Of a DNA stretch of 64,000 bases, positions 9,500 to 18,543 are shown piece by piece. The notes under the pieces are model-generated. The model saw only the letters and a list, made by a program, of their open reading frames with translations. It had not been told where the DNA came from and ran no database searches. Both the position numbers and the translations under genes were made by a program. This DNA is from Terriglobia bacterium (GTDB lineage: Bacteria > Acidobacteriota > Terriglobia > Terriglobales > Acidobacteriaceae), in contig JAIQET010000007.1 in NCBI GenBank assembly GCA_020073645.1, positions 23,438 through 87,437 of the forward strand, written 5' to 3'. Position 1 is the first letter of the stretch, and every line of letters starts with the position of its first letter.

Positions 9500-10882
9500 T
9501 TAGTTGCCGGGCTTGGCGTCGGCTTCCGCCGCTTTGGTTTCCACCACCAGCACGGTGCGGTTCGTCGGTTGCAGATATTCCGCTGCAGTTTTCTGGATCA
9601 GCTTCGGCGTCACCTTGCGGAATTGGGCTTCCAGGTCATTGATGCGCGCCGGGTTGTCATCGAACAGCGCAAAGCTGGCCAGCAGGTCGGCGCGCCCGAA
9701 ACCATTGAAGGTCCCTAGCTGGTCATACAAGCTGGAACGCAGCTTAACCAGGGCGCGGTCCAGAGTCGCCTGGTCGATCGGCTTGGTGCGCAAGGGCGCG
9801 ATCACGGACTCTGCCGCGTTGACGATGTCGTCGGGCTTGGTGCTGCTGTCATGGATGAGCGACGCCATCCACAGCATGGGGCCGTTGTAGTTGAACATGT
9901 TGCCCAGCATGTTGATTCCGCCGTCCAGGGATCCGGTGAACCCGCGCCGTTGGACCAGTTCCTCATACAGCAGGCTGTCGTCGCCCTGCAGCAGCAGCTG
10001 GTCGATCAGGCCCATGGCGTAATACTCCGGAGTGTTGCGGTCCGGCATGTGATAGGCGAAGGCGAGCGCAGGACGCTTAGCCAGCGCATCCACCTTGCTG
10101 ACGCGCTTCTCTTTGTCCTGCTTGGGCTCGCTCAGATCGGGCTGCTTTATCACGGGGGCAGATGGAATGCCGGCAAAGTATTTCTCGATCATCTTCTTTG
10201 CATCGGCAGGCTCAAAGTCGCCAACCACTGTCAGCGCCGCATTGTTGGGGGCGTAGTAGGTCTTGAAAAATTGCTGTACGTCAGGAAGAGTAGCGGCCTC
10301 GATATCCTTCAGGTCGCCATAGAAGTTGTGTGCGTTATACCAGTTGGTGTTGGCGTACTGCGGCATGTCCAGCCAGGGAAAACCGCCATACGGACGGTTC
10401 AGCACGTTCACCTTCACTTCGTTCCCCACCACGCCCTGCTGGTTCTTCAGGTTTTCGTCGGTAATGGCTAGACCGCGCATACGGTCTGCTTCCGCCCAGA
10501 GGACGGTCTCCAGTTTGTTGGCCGGCATCACCTCGAAATAGTTGGTGAAATCGAAGCGTGTCGAGCCATTGAGCACCCCGCCGTTCTGTTGCACCAGGCG
10601 AATCATCTCCATCTTGCCCAGGTTCTGCGAGCCTTGAAACATCATGTGCTCGAACAGATGGGCAAAGCCGGTGCGATCGCGCGGCTCCACGCGAAACCCG
10701 ATCCGGTAGTACACCCCGACCACCACGGTGGGCGCCGAATGATCGGGCGACAGCACCACCCGCAGCCCATTCGGCAACTTGTAATATTCGACCGGCACGT
10801 TGAAGCTGTCGCCAGCCGGTGGCGATGCCAGAGCGGGCAGCACCAAGGCTCCAACCAGGGCTAGCAAAACAAGGGATTTCAT
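9500..10882 (-). CDS. M16-family zinc peptidase, active subunit
   Basis: This is a pitrilysin-family metallopeptidase with signal peptide (MKSLVLLALVGALVLPALA). The inverted zinc motif HxxEH is intact as HLFEH (residues 75-79), with the downstream acidic block around GNEVKVNVLNRPYGG. ATG 10882 is chosen because GGAGG sits just upstream and the signal peptide begins there; a 26-residue upstream extension is unlikely. It is the promoter-proximal gene of the M16 pair and probably forms an active/inactive complex with the product of 8082-9482. It likely degrades or processes peptides in the periplasm. Confidence 0.93.
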   Translation of the reverse strand: MKSLVLLALVGALVLPALASPPAGDSFNVPVEYYKLPNGLRVVLSPDHSAPTVVVGVYYRIGFRVEPRDRTGFAHLFEHMMFQGSQNLGKMEMIRLVQQNGGVLNGSTRFDFTNYFEVMPANKLETVLWAEADRMRGLAITDENLKNQQGVVGNEVKVNVLNRPYGGFPWLDMPQYANTNWYNAHNFYGDLKDIEAATLPDVQQFFKTYYAPNNAALTVVGDFEPADAKKMIEKYFAGIPSAPVIKQPDLSEPKQDKEKRVSKVDALAKRPALAFAYHMPDRNTPEYYAMGLIDQLLLQGDDSLLYEELVQRRGFTGSLDGGINMLGNMFNYNGPMLWMASLIHDSSTKPDDIVNAAESVIAPLRTKPIDQATLDRALVKLRSSLYDQLGTFNGFGRADLLASFALFDDNPARINDLEAQFRKVTPKLIQKTAAEYLQPTNRTVLVVETKAAEADAKPGN

Positions 10883-11138
10883 GAACTGCCTCCAGGACAG
10901 GGCGTTGATCTTGCGGTGAAGGGGTGCGCCAAACAAACTACATCCGTAAATGGGAGACATGCAAGAGAATCAGACGGGCGAGATGGCAAGGGGTAAGCAG
11001 GGATCGGCAGCTGGAGAACGCTTGGGCGGGTGTGGACCGAACAGCCGATTTCCCATCAATTTGGATGGCATTTATGCACTGGAAAATGATAGCGACTTGT
11101 GCCATACTAATGGGGCCCAGCGCGGAGGAGATGTTGTT

Positions 11139-11471
11139 ATGGCGGTCGCCCACCGGAAGGAATACCAGAACACCACCGTCAGGCTGCCCAAGAGAGTGTA
11201 TGACCTGGCCAAGACCGCAGTCGCCAAGTCAGAAGCCGCCTCCAGCTTCAACGATTTCGTGGTGCAAGCGATTGAACAGAAGCTACGGCAGCTGACGGAG
11301 GCGGAAATTGACGCCGCCTTCGCACACATGGCGGACGACCTCGAATACCAGCACGATGCGTTAGCTTTGGCGAACGAGTTCGAGAAGAGCGACTGGGAAG
11401 CTTCCCGAGCGATCGAAACACCCAATGAGCCTACCCCCAAAGCCCGCGCTGCCAAAACCCGCTCGCGGTGA
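11139..11471 (+). CDS. Antitoxin, ribbon-helix-helix type
   Basis: This small protein (110 aa) has an N-terminal segment NTTVRLPKRVYDLAKTAVAK.. typical of ribbon-helix-helix antitoxins, then a helical C-terminal tail expected to wrap the toxin. ATG 11139 follows GGAGGAG at eight bases. It overlaps the toxin gene by 47 bases, the usual arrangement for translational coupling, and such antitoxins normally repress their own promoter. A weak promoter (TGGAAA, 17 bases, CATACT at 11080-11108) lies just upstream. The antitoxin call leans on the neighbouring MazF-like toxin. Confidence 0.75.
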   Translation: MAVAHRKEYQNTTVRLPKRVYDLAKTAVAKSEAASSFNDFVVQAIEQKLRQLTEAEIDAAFAHMADDLEYQHDALALANEFEKSDWEASRAIETPNEPTPKARAAKTRSR

Positions 11472-11799
11472 CGTTTTCAGTGCCCGGCTCGACCCCACCG
11501 AAGGCAGCGAGCAGGCGGGGACACGGCCCGTGATTGTGGTCAGCCGGGACTCCATCAACGCCAACAGCCCGGTCGTTGTCATCGTGCCGGTGACGGACGC
11601 CTCCAACGTCAAGCGAACCTACCCCAGCCATGCATATCTTCTGAAGGGCTCTGGTGGGCTGAAAGTTGACAGCGTGGCCAAGACCGAGCAGATTCGCGCG
11701 ATCCAGGTGTCACGCTTTGTGGGTTACTACGGGAGATTGGACAAGGATGCGGTGGCAAGGATCGAGGAAGCGATCAAGATTACGCTGGCGTTGAGGTAG
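11425..11799 (+). CDS. mazF: MazF/PemK-type endoribonuclease toxin
   Basis: This 124-residue protein belongs to the MazF/PemK fold, sequence-specific mRNA interferases. The family words are RGDVFSARLDPTEGSEQAGTRPVIVVS at the N-terminus, a central strand VVIVPVT, and the conserved C-terminal block GGLKVDSVAKTEQIRAIQVSRFVGYYGRL. The starting ATG (11425) lies inside the antitoxin gene, in another frame. With the antitoxin it forms a type II toxin-antitoxin module, possibly a mobile accessory module or stress regulator. Cleavage specificity cannot be read from the sequence. Confidence 0.9.
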   Translation: MSLPPKPALPKPARGDVFSARLDPTEGSEQAGTRPVIVVSRDSINANSPVVVIVPVTDASNVKRTYPSHAYLLKGSGGLKVDSVAKTEQIRAIQVSRFVGYYGRLDKDAVARIEEAIKITLALR

Positions 11800-11860
11800 A
11801 CACGCCGCACACGCACGGGCAGGTGTCTCCACCTACCCGGCAAGGCGAACCTTGGCGTCG

Positions 11861-12673
11861 CTATTGTGCCAGTGCTGTCAGCAGTTGCTCAGCCTCATCG
11901 GGAGTATCCGTAAACGGGAGAAGCTTTGCAGCCTTCAGCTTTCCTTCTATTTTCTCATTCGCTTTCGCGATCTTGAATTCCCGAATCATGGTCATCAGCA
12001 CTTCCCAGTATGCGTCCGCAGCCAGTTTGAAAGCGCACCCACACAGGAGCGTGAACGTCTCCGCTCTCAGATTCACGATGCCCGTCAACCCAGAATGCAC
12101 GTACCAACTGAGTTGCGGATAATTGACCTCATACATTTCCTCGAACGGAGACTTCAACAACTCAACTCGCTTATGTAGCTTAAGTCCTGACCAGTGGGGC
12201 ACGCTCTTCGCTGTGCCCCACAGCGTTTTCTTCACAGTGTCTAAACGGCTCGCGTTGTTTGCAACAAATGAACTGTAGATGGTTGTGTCGACCTTGGCGG
12301 CAGGATTGTCCGCCTTAAATCGCAGGATTTTGCGGGCGCACCTTAGCTTTTCCACGTCGCTAAATTCCATAATCTTGGTCAAGCTGTCGGGGACTGAATC
12401 TATCAGCCGTATGTCAACGGCCAACTCAAACAGCCCCCTCGCTAGCATGGCGATGGCTTGGAAATGCTTTGGCTGCTTAAACTCCAGGAGCGTTTCTATG
12501 TTGGCCGTGGCGCGGTAGTAGGTACCAATAAAGCACCGCTCACGACCTGAGGTCGACAGGAGTGTCTCGATCACTCCCCGAACTTCCATTTTGTCGAATG
12601 CACTGAGGCTCTTGACCATGGTGTAGAAGCGGTCGGTAGTCTGCAGCGGGTCAAACGTAGCGCTTGCTGACAT
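11861..12673 (-). CDS. DUF5677-like protein of unknown function
   Basis: This 270-residue, mostly helical protein resembles the DUF5677 family (long helices with a conserved AIAMLARGLFELAVDIRLI block and a later YPQLSWYVHSGLTGIV block). Function is unknown; relatives are often found in defence or accessory islands. ATG 12673 is preferred over longer frames because GGGGGG lies just upstream and the extra 60 residues would overlap the start region of the divergent lhr gene. The base composition looks lower in G+C than the flanking genes, suggesting transfer along with the adjacent toxin-antitoxin pair. Confidence 0.65.
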   Translation of the reverse strand: MSASATFDPLQTTDRFYTMVKSLSAFDKMEVRGVIETLLSTSGRERCFIGTYYRATANIETLLEFKQPKHFQAIAMLARGLFELAVDIRLIDSVPDSLTKIMEFSDVEKLRCARKILRFKADNPAAKVDTTIYSSFVANNASRLDTVKKTLWGTAKSVPHWSGLKLHKRVELLKSPFEEMYEVNYPQLSWYVHSGLTGIVNLRAETFTLLCGCAFKLAADAYWEVLMTMIREFKIAKANEKIEGKLKAAKLLPFTDTPDEAEQLLTALAQ

Positions 12674-12745
12674 GACTGTACCCCCCAAGGATTGTACCAG
12701 TGGTAGGCGAATATTTTGCGAAAGCTTCGTGCTAGAATACCGGGA

Positions 12746-15700
12746 ATGTCGTCCCTCCCATCCTCTCTCGCCTGGGCCCACCCGCTGGTGCGGGAGTGGT
12801 TTGTCCGCCGGTTCAGCACGCCCACTGAGCCGCAAGAGCAGGGCTGGCCGCACATCCTGGCCGGGCGTACCACCCTGATTTCCGCGCCTACCGGTTCGGG
12901 AAAGACCCTGTCTGCCTTCCTCGCCTGCATCGATCGCCTGGTCCGCAAAGCCCTGGCTGGCGACCTACGGGACCGCACCGAGGTGCTCTACGTTTCCCCG
13001 CTGAAGGCCCTCGGCAACGACATCCAGAAGAACCTCGAAGTGCCGCTCGGCGAGATTCTGCAGATGGCGGGCGAGCGCGGTCTGCTGATGCCGGAGATTC
13101 GCATCGCCGTCCGCACCGGCGACACGCTCATGCACGAGCGCCGCGCCATGCTGAAGCGGCCGCCGCACATCCTGGTCACCACGCCCGAGTCGCTCTACAT
13201 CCTGCTCACTGCGGAGAAGAGCCGCGCCATCTTGCGGGATATAGAGACAGTGATCGTCGATGAAATTCACGCCGTCGCCGACGACAAGCGCGGCGCCCAC
13301 CTCACGCTTTCGCTCGAGCGACTCGAAGCACTGACCCATCGTCCGCCGGTGCGCATCGGCCTTTCCGCCACGCAGAAACCCATCGAAGAAGTGGCGCATT
13401 TCCTGACCGGCAACGGCCGGCCGGATCCAGTGATCGTCAACATCGGCCACAAGCGCCAACTGGATCTCGCTGTCGAGATCCCCGCCAGCCAACTCGGCCC
13501 CATCACCACCAACGAGATGTGGGACGAGATTTACAACCGCTTGGTCGAACTGGTCGAGCAGCACCGCTCCACCCTGGTGTTCGTTAACACCCGTCGGCTG
13601 GCAGAGCGCGTGGCGCATCATCTCGGGGAACGCCTTGGCGAAGACAACGTCGCCGCCCACCACGGCAGCCTCGCACGCAAGCTCCGCCTGACCGCTGAGA
13701 AGAAGCTCAAAGAAGGCCAGGTCAAGGTGCTGGTGGCGACGGCGTCGCTGGAGCTCGGAATCGATATCGGCACGGTTGACCTGGTGGTGCAAATCAGTTC
13801 CCCGCGCGCTATTGCAGTAGCCCTCCAGCGTGTAGGTCGCTCCGGCCACTGGCGCGGCGCGGTTCCCAAGGGACGCTTCTTCGCCACCACCCGCGACGAA
13901 CTGCTGGAATGCGCCGCCCTGGTGCGCGCCATCCAGCATGGCGAGTTGGACCGCCTGATGATCCCCGAAGCCCCGCTCGATATCCTGGCGCAACAGATAG
14001 TAGCCACCTGTGCATCCGCCGACCGTAGCGCCGGCGTCCCGCCGGCTGTCGTGGGGGCGTCTCGCCCCCACACCCGAGAAGATATTCCCCACACCAAGGG
14101 CGACGTCGCCGACGCCGCAACCGACGCCTGGGATGAAGACGCCCTCTTCGCCCTGGTCACCCGCGCCTATCCCTACCGCAATCTTTCCCGCGCCACCTAC
14201 GACGCCGTCCTCGAGATGCTCTCCGAAGGCATCGCCGCCCGCCGCGGACGCTACGGTGCCTACCTCCACCGTGATCGTGTGAACCACAAGCTGCGTGCCC
14301 GCCGCGGCAGCCGTCTGGCCGCCATCACCAGCGGTGGTGCCATCCCGGAAACCGCGCTCTTCAACGTGGTAGCAGAACCCGAAGGAACCATGGTCGGCAC
14401 CGTCGATGAAGACTTCGCGGTAGAGAGTATGGCCGGCGACGTCATGCTGCTGGGCAACACTTCGTGGCGCATCCGGCGCATCGAGGGCAAGTCCGGACGC
14501 GTGCTGGTCGAAGACGCCCACGGCGCCGCGCCCAACATTCCCTTCTGGCTGGGCGAGGCTCCAGCCCGCACGCACGAGCTCTCAGCTGACGTCGGCCAGC
14601 TGCGGCAGACGATCAGCGACCTGCTGGGCAATACGTTTCCGGTCGGCCCTTCGCAGAGCAATCCCGAAGTAGGTGCGGCGGTGGCATGGCTCAAGCAGGA
14701 ATGCGGCCTCGACGACTCCGGCGCAGAGCAGACCGTCGAATACATCCTGCAAGGCCGCGCCGTGTTGGGCGCGGTGCCCACCCAGGACACCATCATTGCC
14801 GAGCGCTTCTTCGACGAAGGCGGCGGCATGCAACTGGTCATCCATGCGCCCTTCGGCGGGCGTATCAACAAAGCCTGGGGATTGGCGTTGCGCAAGCGCT
14901 TCTGTCGCGGATTCAATTTCGAGCTGCAAGCAGCCGCCACGGACAATGGCCTGAACATCGCGCTGGCCGAGCAGCACAGTTTTCCTCTTGCCGATGTCTT
15001 TCATTTCCTGACGGCGGAGACCGTGCAGCCCTTGTTGGAGCAAGCGGCGCTGGCCTCACCCATCTTCGGCACCCGCTGGCGCTGGGACGCCAACCGCGCT
15101 CTGGCTTTGCTGCGCTTTCAGAGCGGCAAGAAGGTTCCGCCGCAGATTCAGCGCATGCGCTCCGACGATCTCCTGGCGTCGGTGTTTCCCGACGTTGCCG
15201 CCTGCCAGGAAAACATCGTGGGCGACATCCAGATTCCCGACCATCCCCTGGTGCATGAAGTCATGAAAGACGTGCTGACCGAGGCGATGGATGTGGACGG
15301 GTTGAAGCAGTTGCTGCGCGGTATGGACGAGGGACGCATCCGCTGCCTGGCCGTGGACACGCCGGTCCCTTCGCAGTTCTCCCACGAAATCCTGAATGCG
15401 AACCCGTACGCCTATCTTGATGACGCTCCGCTTGAGGAACGTCGAGCCCGCGCGGTGGAGATGCGGCGGGTCCTGCCGGAATCGGTCCTGGAAGAGGTGG
15501 GAAAGCTTGACCCGGCGGCGATTGCCCAAGTTCGCGAAGAGGCTTGGCCGGACGTGCGTGACGCGGACGAACTGCATGACGTGCTGCACACATTGATCGC
15601 CTTGCCCGAGGATTTGTCGAGTGTGGGGCGGGCACTCCCTTCGACTTCGCTCAGGGCAAGCCTGCCCGCCAGTCCTTGGGCGTTCCACTTTGAACGCCTG

Positions 15701-17191
15701 GTCGAGCAACGCCGCGCCGCCGTCGCCATCCGTCTCGGCCATCGTTACTGGGTCGCAGCCGAACGCGCACAGGCATTTTCCTCCTTGTTTCCGGAGGCGA
15801 CTCTCGAGCCCGGGGTGCCGGTCGTCTCCAACGGCACGCTGTCGGCGGACGATGTGCTGCTCTCAGCCGTCACGGGCTGGATGTCGCATCTGGGCCCCAT
15901 GACAGCAGCACAGCTGGCGGAACTGCTTCGACTGCCGGAGCCGGAAATCGACAAGGCCCTTCTCAGGATGGAAGCTTCCGGCGCCATCCTCCGCGGCCAG
16001 TTCACGAGTGCGGCTGAGCGGACGGGAGTGTCCGCTCCACACCAGCAGGAATGGTGCGAGCGCCGGCTGCTGGCCCGCATCCACCGCCTCACCGTGGCCA
16101 CGCTGCGCAAGCAGATTGAGCCCGTAACCGCCGCGCAATTCATGCGCTGGTTGCTGCGTTGGCAACACGTCGCCCCGGGGACCCAGGTGCAAGGCGAGCG
16201 AGCCACTCTGGATGTGCTGCGCCAGTTGCAAGGATTCGAGATTCCCGCCAATGCCTGGGAGCGTCAGGTGCTCGGGAGACGCATTGCCAACTACGATCCC
16301 AAGTGGCTCGACCAGCTCTGCCTCACCGGCGCCGTGGGATGGGGAAGATTGTCTCCGCACCCTGCAACGCTCGAAGACTCCGCTGCCGGCAAGCGCCGAG
16401 TCATCCCCACCAGCGTCGCTCCCATCACCTTCTTCGTCCGTGAAGAGGCCGACTGGATGACGCCACACAATCCAGCCGCCGACCAGCCCGAGGCGCGCTG
16501 CCTGAGTCATGGCGCCCGCCAAGTGCTGGATTTTCTGCGGCAGCGTGGAGCATCGTTCTTCGCGGATATTGTCCGCGGCACCGACAAGCTGAAAGCCGAA
16601 GTCGAAACCTCCCTCTGGGAGCTGGTTGCAGCCGGAGTAGTCACCGCCGATGGCTTCGACAACCTGCGCTCCCTCATCGATCCCAAGCGTCGCGCCGGAC
16701 AAGGCAGCGGGAGAAGCGCGCGTCCGCGGCACAGCTCCGGGCGCTGGGCGCTGCTCTTTACCGATCAGGCCGTCGAGCGCAACCGGGCCGTCGAGGCCAC
16801 CTGCTGGATGCTGCTCAAACGCTACGGTGTAGTCTTCCGCGACCTGATGGTGCGTGAAACCAACTTGCCCAAGTGGCGTGAATTGCAGATGGCGTTCCGC
16901 CGCCTGGAGGATCGCGGCGAGATTCGCGGTGGGCGCTTCGTGGACGGATTCCTGGGCGAACAATTCGCGTTGCCGGTTGCAGTGGAATCGCTGCGCGCCA
17001 GTCGCAAGCTGCCGGTTACCGGAGAGATCATTATTCTGTCGGCGGCTGATCCCCTCAACCTGGTCGGCATCCTGGTTCCCGGCGAGCGCGTCCCCGCCAT
17101 CTCCGGAAAGATTGTCACGTTTCGCGACGGTGTGGCGGTCCAGGAAGCAGCCCCTCCGGGCTCGCAGCCATCCGCAGCGATTAGCGCGTAG
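12746..17191 (+). CDS. lhr: Lhr-type ATP-dependent DNA helicase, full-length
   Basis: This is a very large (1481 aa) superfamily 2 helicase of the Lhr type, implicated elsewhere in DNA repair. The N-terminal helicase core shows Walker A APTGSGKT (about residue 47), the DEIH box VDEIHAVADDKRG, motif III SATQ and motif VI QRVGRSGHW. The long region after the core corresponds to the winged-helix/Lhr-core domain and the C-terminal domain of full-length Lhr. Two stretches are translated dispersed repeats: about residues 427-443 ([16 protein letters not shown]) and about 959-975 (VGRALPSTSLRASLPAS). ATG 12746 has GGGA upstream; the gene diverges from the DUF5677-like gene. Confidence 0.93.
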   Translation: MSSLPSSLAWAHPLVREWFVRRFSTPTEPQEQGWPHILAGRTTLISAPTGSGKTLSAFLACIDRLVRKALAGDLRDRTEVLYVSPLKALGNDIQKNLEVPLGEILQMAGERGLLMPEIRIAVRTGDTLMHERRAMLKRPPHILVTTPESLYILLTAEKSRAILRDIETVIVDEIHAVADDKRGAHLTLSLERLEALTHRPPVRIGLSATQKPIEEVAHFLTGNGRPDPVIVNIGHKRQLDLAVEIPASQLGPITTNEMWDEIYNRLVELVEQHRSTLVFVNTRRLAERVAHHLGERLGEDNVAAHHGSLARKLRLTAEKKLKEGQVKVLVATASLELGIDIGTVDLVVQISSPRAIAVALQRVGRSGHWRGAVPKGRFFATTRDELLECAALVRAIQHGELDRLMIPEAPLDILAQQIVATCASADRSAGVPPAVVGASRPHTREDIPHTKGDVADAATDAWDEDALFALVTRAYPYRNLSRATYDAVLEMLSEGIAARRGRYGAYLHRDRVNHKLRARRGSRLAAITSGGAIPETALFNVVAEPEGTMVGTVDEDFAVESMAGDVMLLGNTSWRIRRIEGKSGRVLVEDAHGAAPNIPFWLGEAPARTHELSADVGQLRQTISDLLGNTFPVGPSQSNPEVGAAVAWLKQECGLDDSGAEQTVEYILQGRAVLGAVPTQDTIIAERFFDEGGGMQLVIHAPFGGRINKAWGLALRKRFCRGFNFELQAAATDNGLNIALAEQHSFPLADVFHFLTAETVQPLLEQAALASPIFGTRWRWDANRALALLRFQSGKKVPPQIQRMRSDDLLASVFPDVAACQENIVGDIQIPDHPLVHEVMKDVLTEAMDVDGLKQLLRGMDEGRIRCLAVDTPVPSQFSHEILNANPYAYLDDAPLEERRARAVEMRRVLPESVLEEVGKLDPAAIAQVREEAWPDVRDADELHDVLHTLIALPEDLSSVGRALPSTSLRASLPASPWAFHFERLVEQRRAAVAIRLGHRYWVAAERAQAFSSLFPEATLEPGVPVVSNGTLSADDVLLSAVTGWMSHLGPMTAAQLAELLRLPEPEIDKALLRMEASGAILRGQFTSAAERTGVSAPHQQEWCERRLLARIHRLTVATLRKQIEPVTAAQFMRWLLRWQHVAPGTQVQGERATLDVLRQLQGFEIPANAWERQVLGRRIANYDPKWLDQLCLTGAVGWGRLSPHPATLEDSAAGKRRVIPTSVAPITFFVREEADWMTPHNPAADQPEARCLSHGARQVLDFLRQRGASFFADIVRGTDKLKAEVETSLWELVAAGVVTADGFDNLRSLIDPKRRAGQGSGRSARPRHSSGRWALLFTDQAVERNRAVEATCWMLLKRYGVVFRDLMVRETNLPKWRELQMAFRRLEDRGEIRGGRFVDGFLGEQFALPVAVESLRASRKLPVTGEIIILSAADPLNLVGILVPGERVPAISGKIVTFRDGVAVQEAAPPGSQPSAAISA
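14025..14073 (+). repeat. GTAGCGCCGGC element inside lhr
   Basis: This near-identical copy of the 8021-8070 element lies in frame within lhr and is translated as [16 protein letters not shown]. No stop or frameshift results, so the helicase reads through. Confidence 0.9.
15621..15670 (+). repeat. GTGTGGGGCGGGC element inside lhr
   Basis: The start GTGTGGGGCGGGCACTCC and the end GCCTGCCCGCC form an imperfect palindrome around CTTCGACTTCGCTCAGGGC. It is translated in frame as SSVGRALPSTSLRASLPAS. The outer part is shared with 44689-44790 and 46964-46988; the centre is shared with 57972-58000. Confidence 0.8.
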
Positions 17192-17208
17192 CCGGCGCGC
17201 GCTCTCGC

Positions 17209-17254
17209 AAAAAACAATCGGGAACCCGGTGAGGGGGTCACCCAGGTTCCCGAT
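17209..17254 (-). terminator. Rho-independent terminator, minus strand
   Basis: ATCGGGAACC (17217-17226) pairs perfectly with GGTTCCCGAT (17245-17254), extended by GGTGA/TCACC around a G5 loop. On the minus strand the stem is followed by TGTTTTTTG, so it should end transcription coming from the M23 gene or from an RNA in 17255-17540. Confidence 0.8.
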
Positions 17255-17400
17255 GAGCTGATGCCCAGCTGGACTGCAAAAGCGCTTCCCCGTCGCTTTC
17301 GCCGAGCTAATCGGCTCCGTGTGCGATGCACTTCGAGATCAATGCACCGGCGACGGTACGCTATCCCAGGGTGGTTCTACTGTGTCGATTCCCCGCTTTC
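17209..17400 (-). ncRNA. Candidate structured RNA ending in a strong terminator
   Basis: This gene-free stretch (17192-17544) lies between the convergent lhr and M23 genes. Read on the minus strand it holds three adjacent small hairpins (GCCGA/TCGGC near 17310-17326, AGCG/CGCT near 17281-17297, AGCTG/CAGCT near 17255-17271). A strong hairpin then joins 17217-17226 to 17245-17254 with an inner GGTGA/TCACC stem, followed by a T6 run (A6 on the plus strand at 17209-17214). It could be a small RNA or simply the structured 3' end of the M23 mRNA. I do not recognise a known riboswitch, 6S, tmRNA or RNase P signature. Confidence 0.4.
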
Positions 17401-17544
17401 CGTTCTGGAATCGGAAAAAGGCGCAGAAAAATGCCCAAAAACACCGAATTTACAGGAACAGATAGTCTCCTCTTGTTCCGAAAATAGAACAAGCCACGCA
17501 TCCCGGAACCGCCGCCTGCATGGCTGTGGTCATCGCCGTCTGGC

Positions 17545-18477
17545 TCACGGCAACTTGAGGCCGAGCAGCGTGGCCGGGTTTACGTACATCCCCTGCCAGC
17601 GCACGGCCACATGCAGATGAGGCCCAGTCGCGCGTCCAGTTCCGCCACTGAGCCCGATTTTCTGCCCGCGCGCCACCTGATCGCCCTCTTTCACCTGGAG
17701 TTCGGAGAGATGCATATACAGAGTCAATAAGCCCTGCCCGTGGTCGAGCACCACGCAGTTGCCTTCGAAAAACAGCGGCCGCGCCAGCAACACCGTCCCG
17801 CGATTGAGCGCCGAAACCATCGTGCCTTGCGGAACCGCATAATCGAGTCCCTGGTGCATGCTCTGGGTTTTGCCGTTGAACGTCCGTCGCGTGCCGAACA
17901 CGTCGGAGACGCGGGCCTCAACCGGGGCAAGAAATCTTCCCGACCACTCGCGCTCGGGTTCCATTCGGCCAAACAGTTCCTGCTTCAGTGCTTTTTCCTG
18001 ATTGATCTGTTGCAGTTCCTCAGGGCTGGGCTCGGTAAATTTTTTGGAAACCGTCACCTTGATCGTGAGGTATTTCGCCGCTCGAATGCTGATCGTCCGC
18101 TCGAAAGCGACTTCTTCTCCTCGGGCGGTAGTTCCGTTCAGCGCCAGTGGATAGCTGCCGGCAGCGGTTTCCAGGCTGACGCCCGCGATTCCGTACCAGG
18201 TCTTGCCCTTGGGGTCGAGACTGAAGAAGACTTGATGTCCCAGCCAGCTTCCGGAAAGTGATCGGAGGCCCACTGGAGACGCCACGCGGAAGATCACTGG
18301 CGTCCCATTCACCAGTCGTGAGGGCTGCCAGGAAATGGACCAGAGCTTTGTCTTGGTCTTGGGATTTGTCGGGGCCAGTTCAGCCGCGCACTGAACCGCG
18401 CAGAACGACGTGCTGATCAGCAGGAGAACCAAGCCCCTGCCAAAAACTAGCCGGATTCTTGAAAGCAGCGATGGCAA
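17545..18477 (-). CDS. M23-family peptidoglycan endopeptidase
   Basis: This secreted protein has an N-terminal hydrophobic signal (GRGLVLLLISTSFCAV), a beta-rich middle region (GVSLETAAGSYPLALNG) and a C-terminal LytM/M23 domain. The zinc ligands are visible in MHQGLDYAVP (HxxxD) and GPHLHVAVRW (HxH), with the intervening GNCVVLDHGQGLLTLYMHLSE. It is expected to hydrolyse peptidoglycan cross-links or, if directed elsewhere, other glycine-rich peptides. The start appears to be TTG (18477), since no ATG precedes the signal peptide in frame. The gene is convergent with lhr. Confidence 0.9.
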   Translation of the reverse strand: MPSLLSRIRLVFGRGLVLLLISTSFCAVQCAAELAPTNPKTKTKLWSISWQPSRLVNGTPVIFRVASPVGLRSLSGSWLGHQVFFSLDPKGKTWYGIAGVSLETAAGSYPLALNGTTARGEEVAFERTISIRAAKYLTIKVTVSKKFTEPSPEELQQINQEKALKQELFGRMEPEREWSGRFLAPVEARVSDVFGTRRTFNGKTQSMHQGLDYAVPQGTMVSALNRGTVLLARPLFFEGNCVVLDHGQGLLTLYMHLSELQVKEGDQVARGQKIGLSGGTGRATGPHLHVAVRWQGMYVNPATLLGLKLP

Positions 18478-18543
18478 CTCGGAATCTAGCGTAGCACTCG
18501 GCCGCCGGTGACGCGATGCTTCAGGAGGATACCTATCCCCAAC

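Noticed and set aside
12965..14575. Long open frame antisense to lhr
   Set aside because: It mirrors the high-G+C third-position bias of lhr, has no recognisable domain and opposes a clearly real gene.
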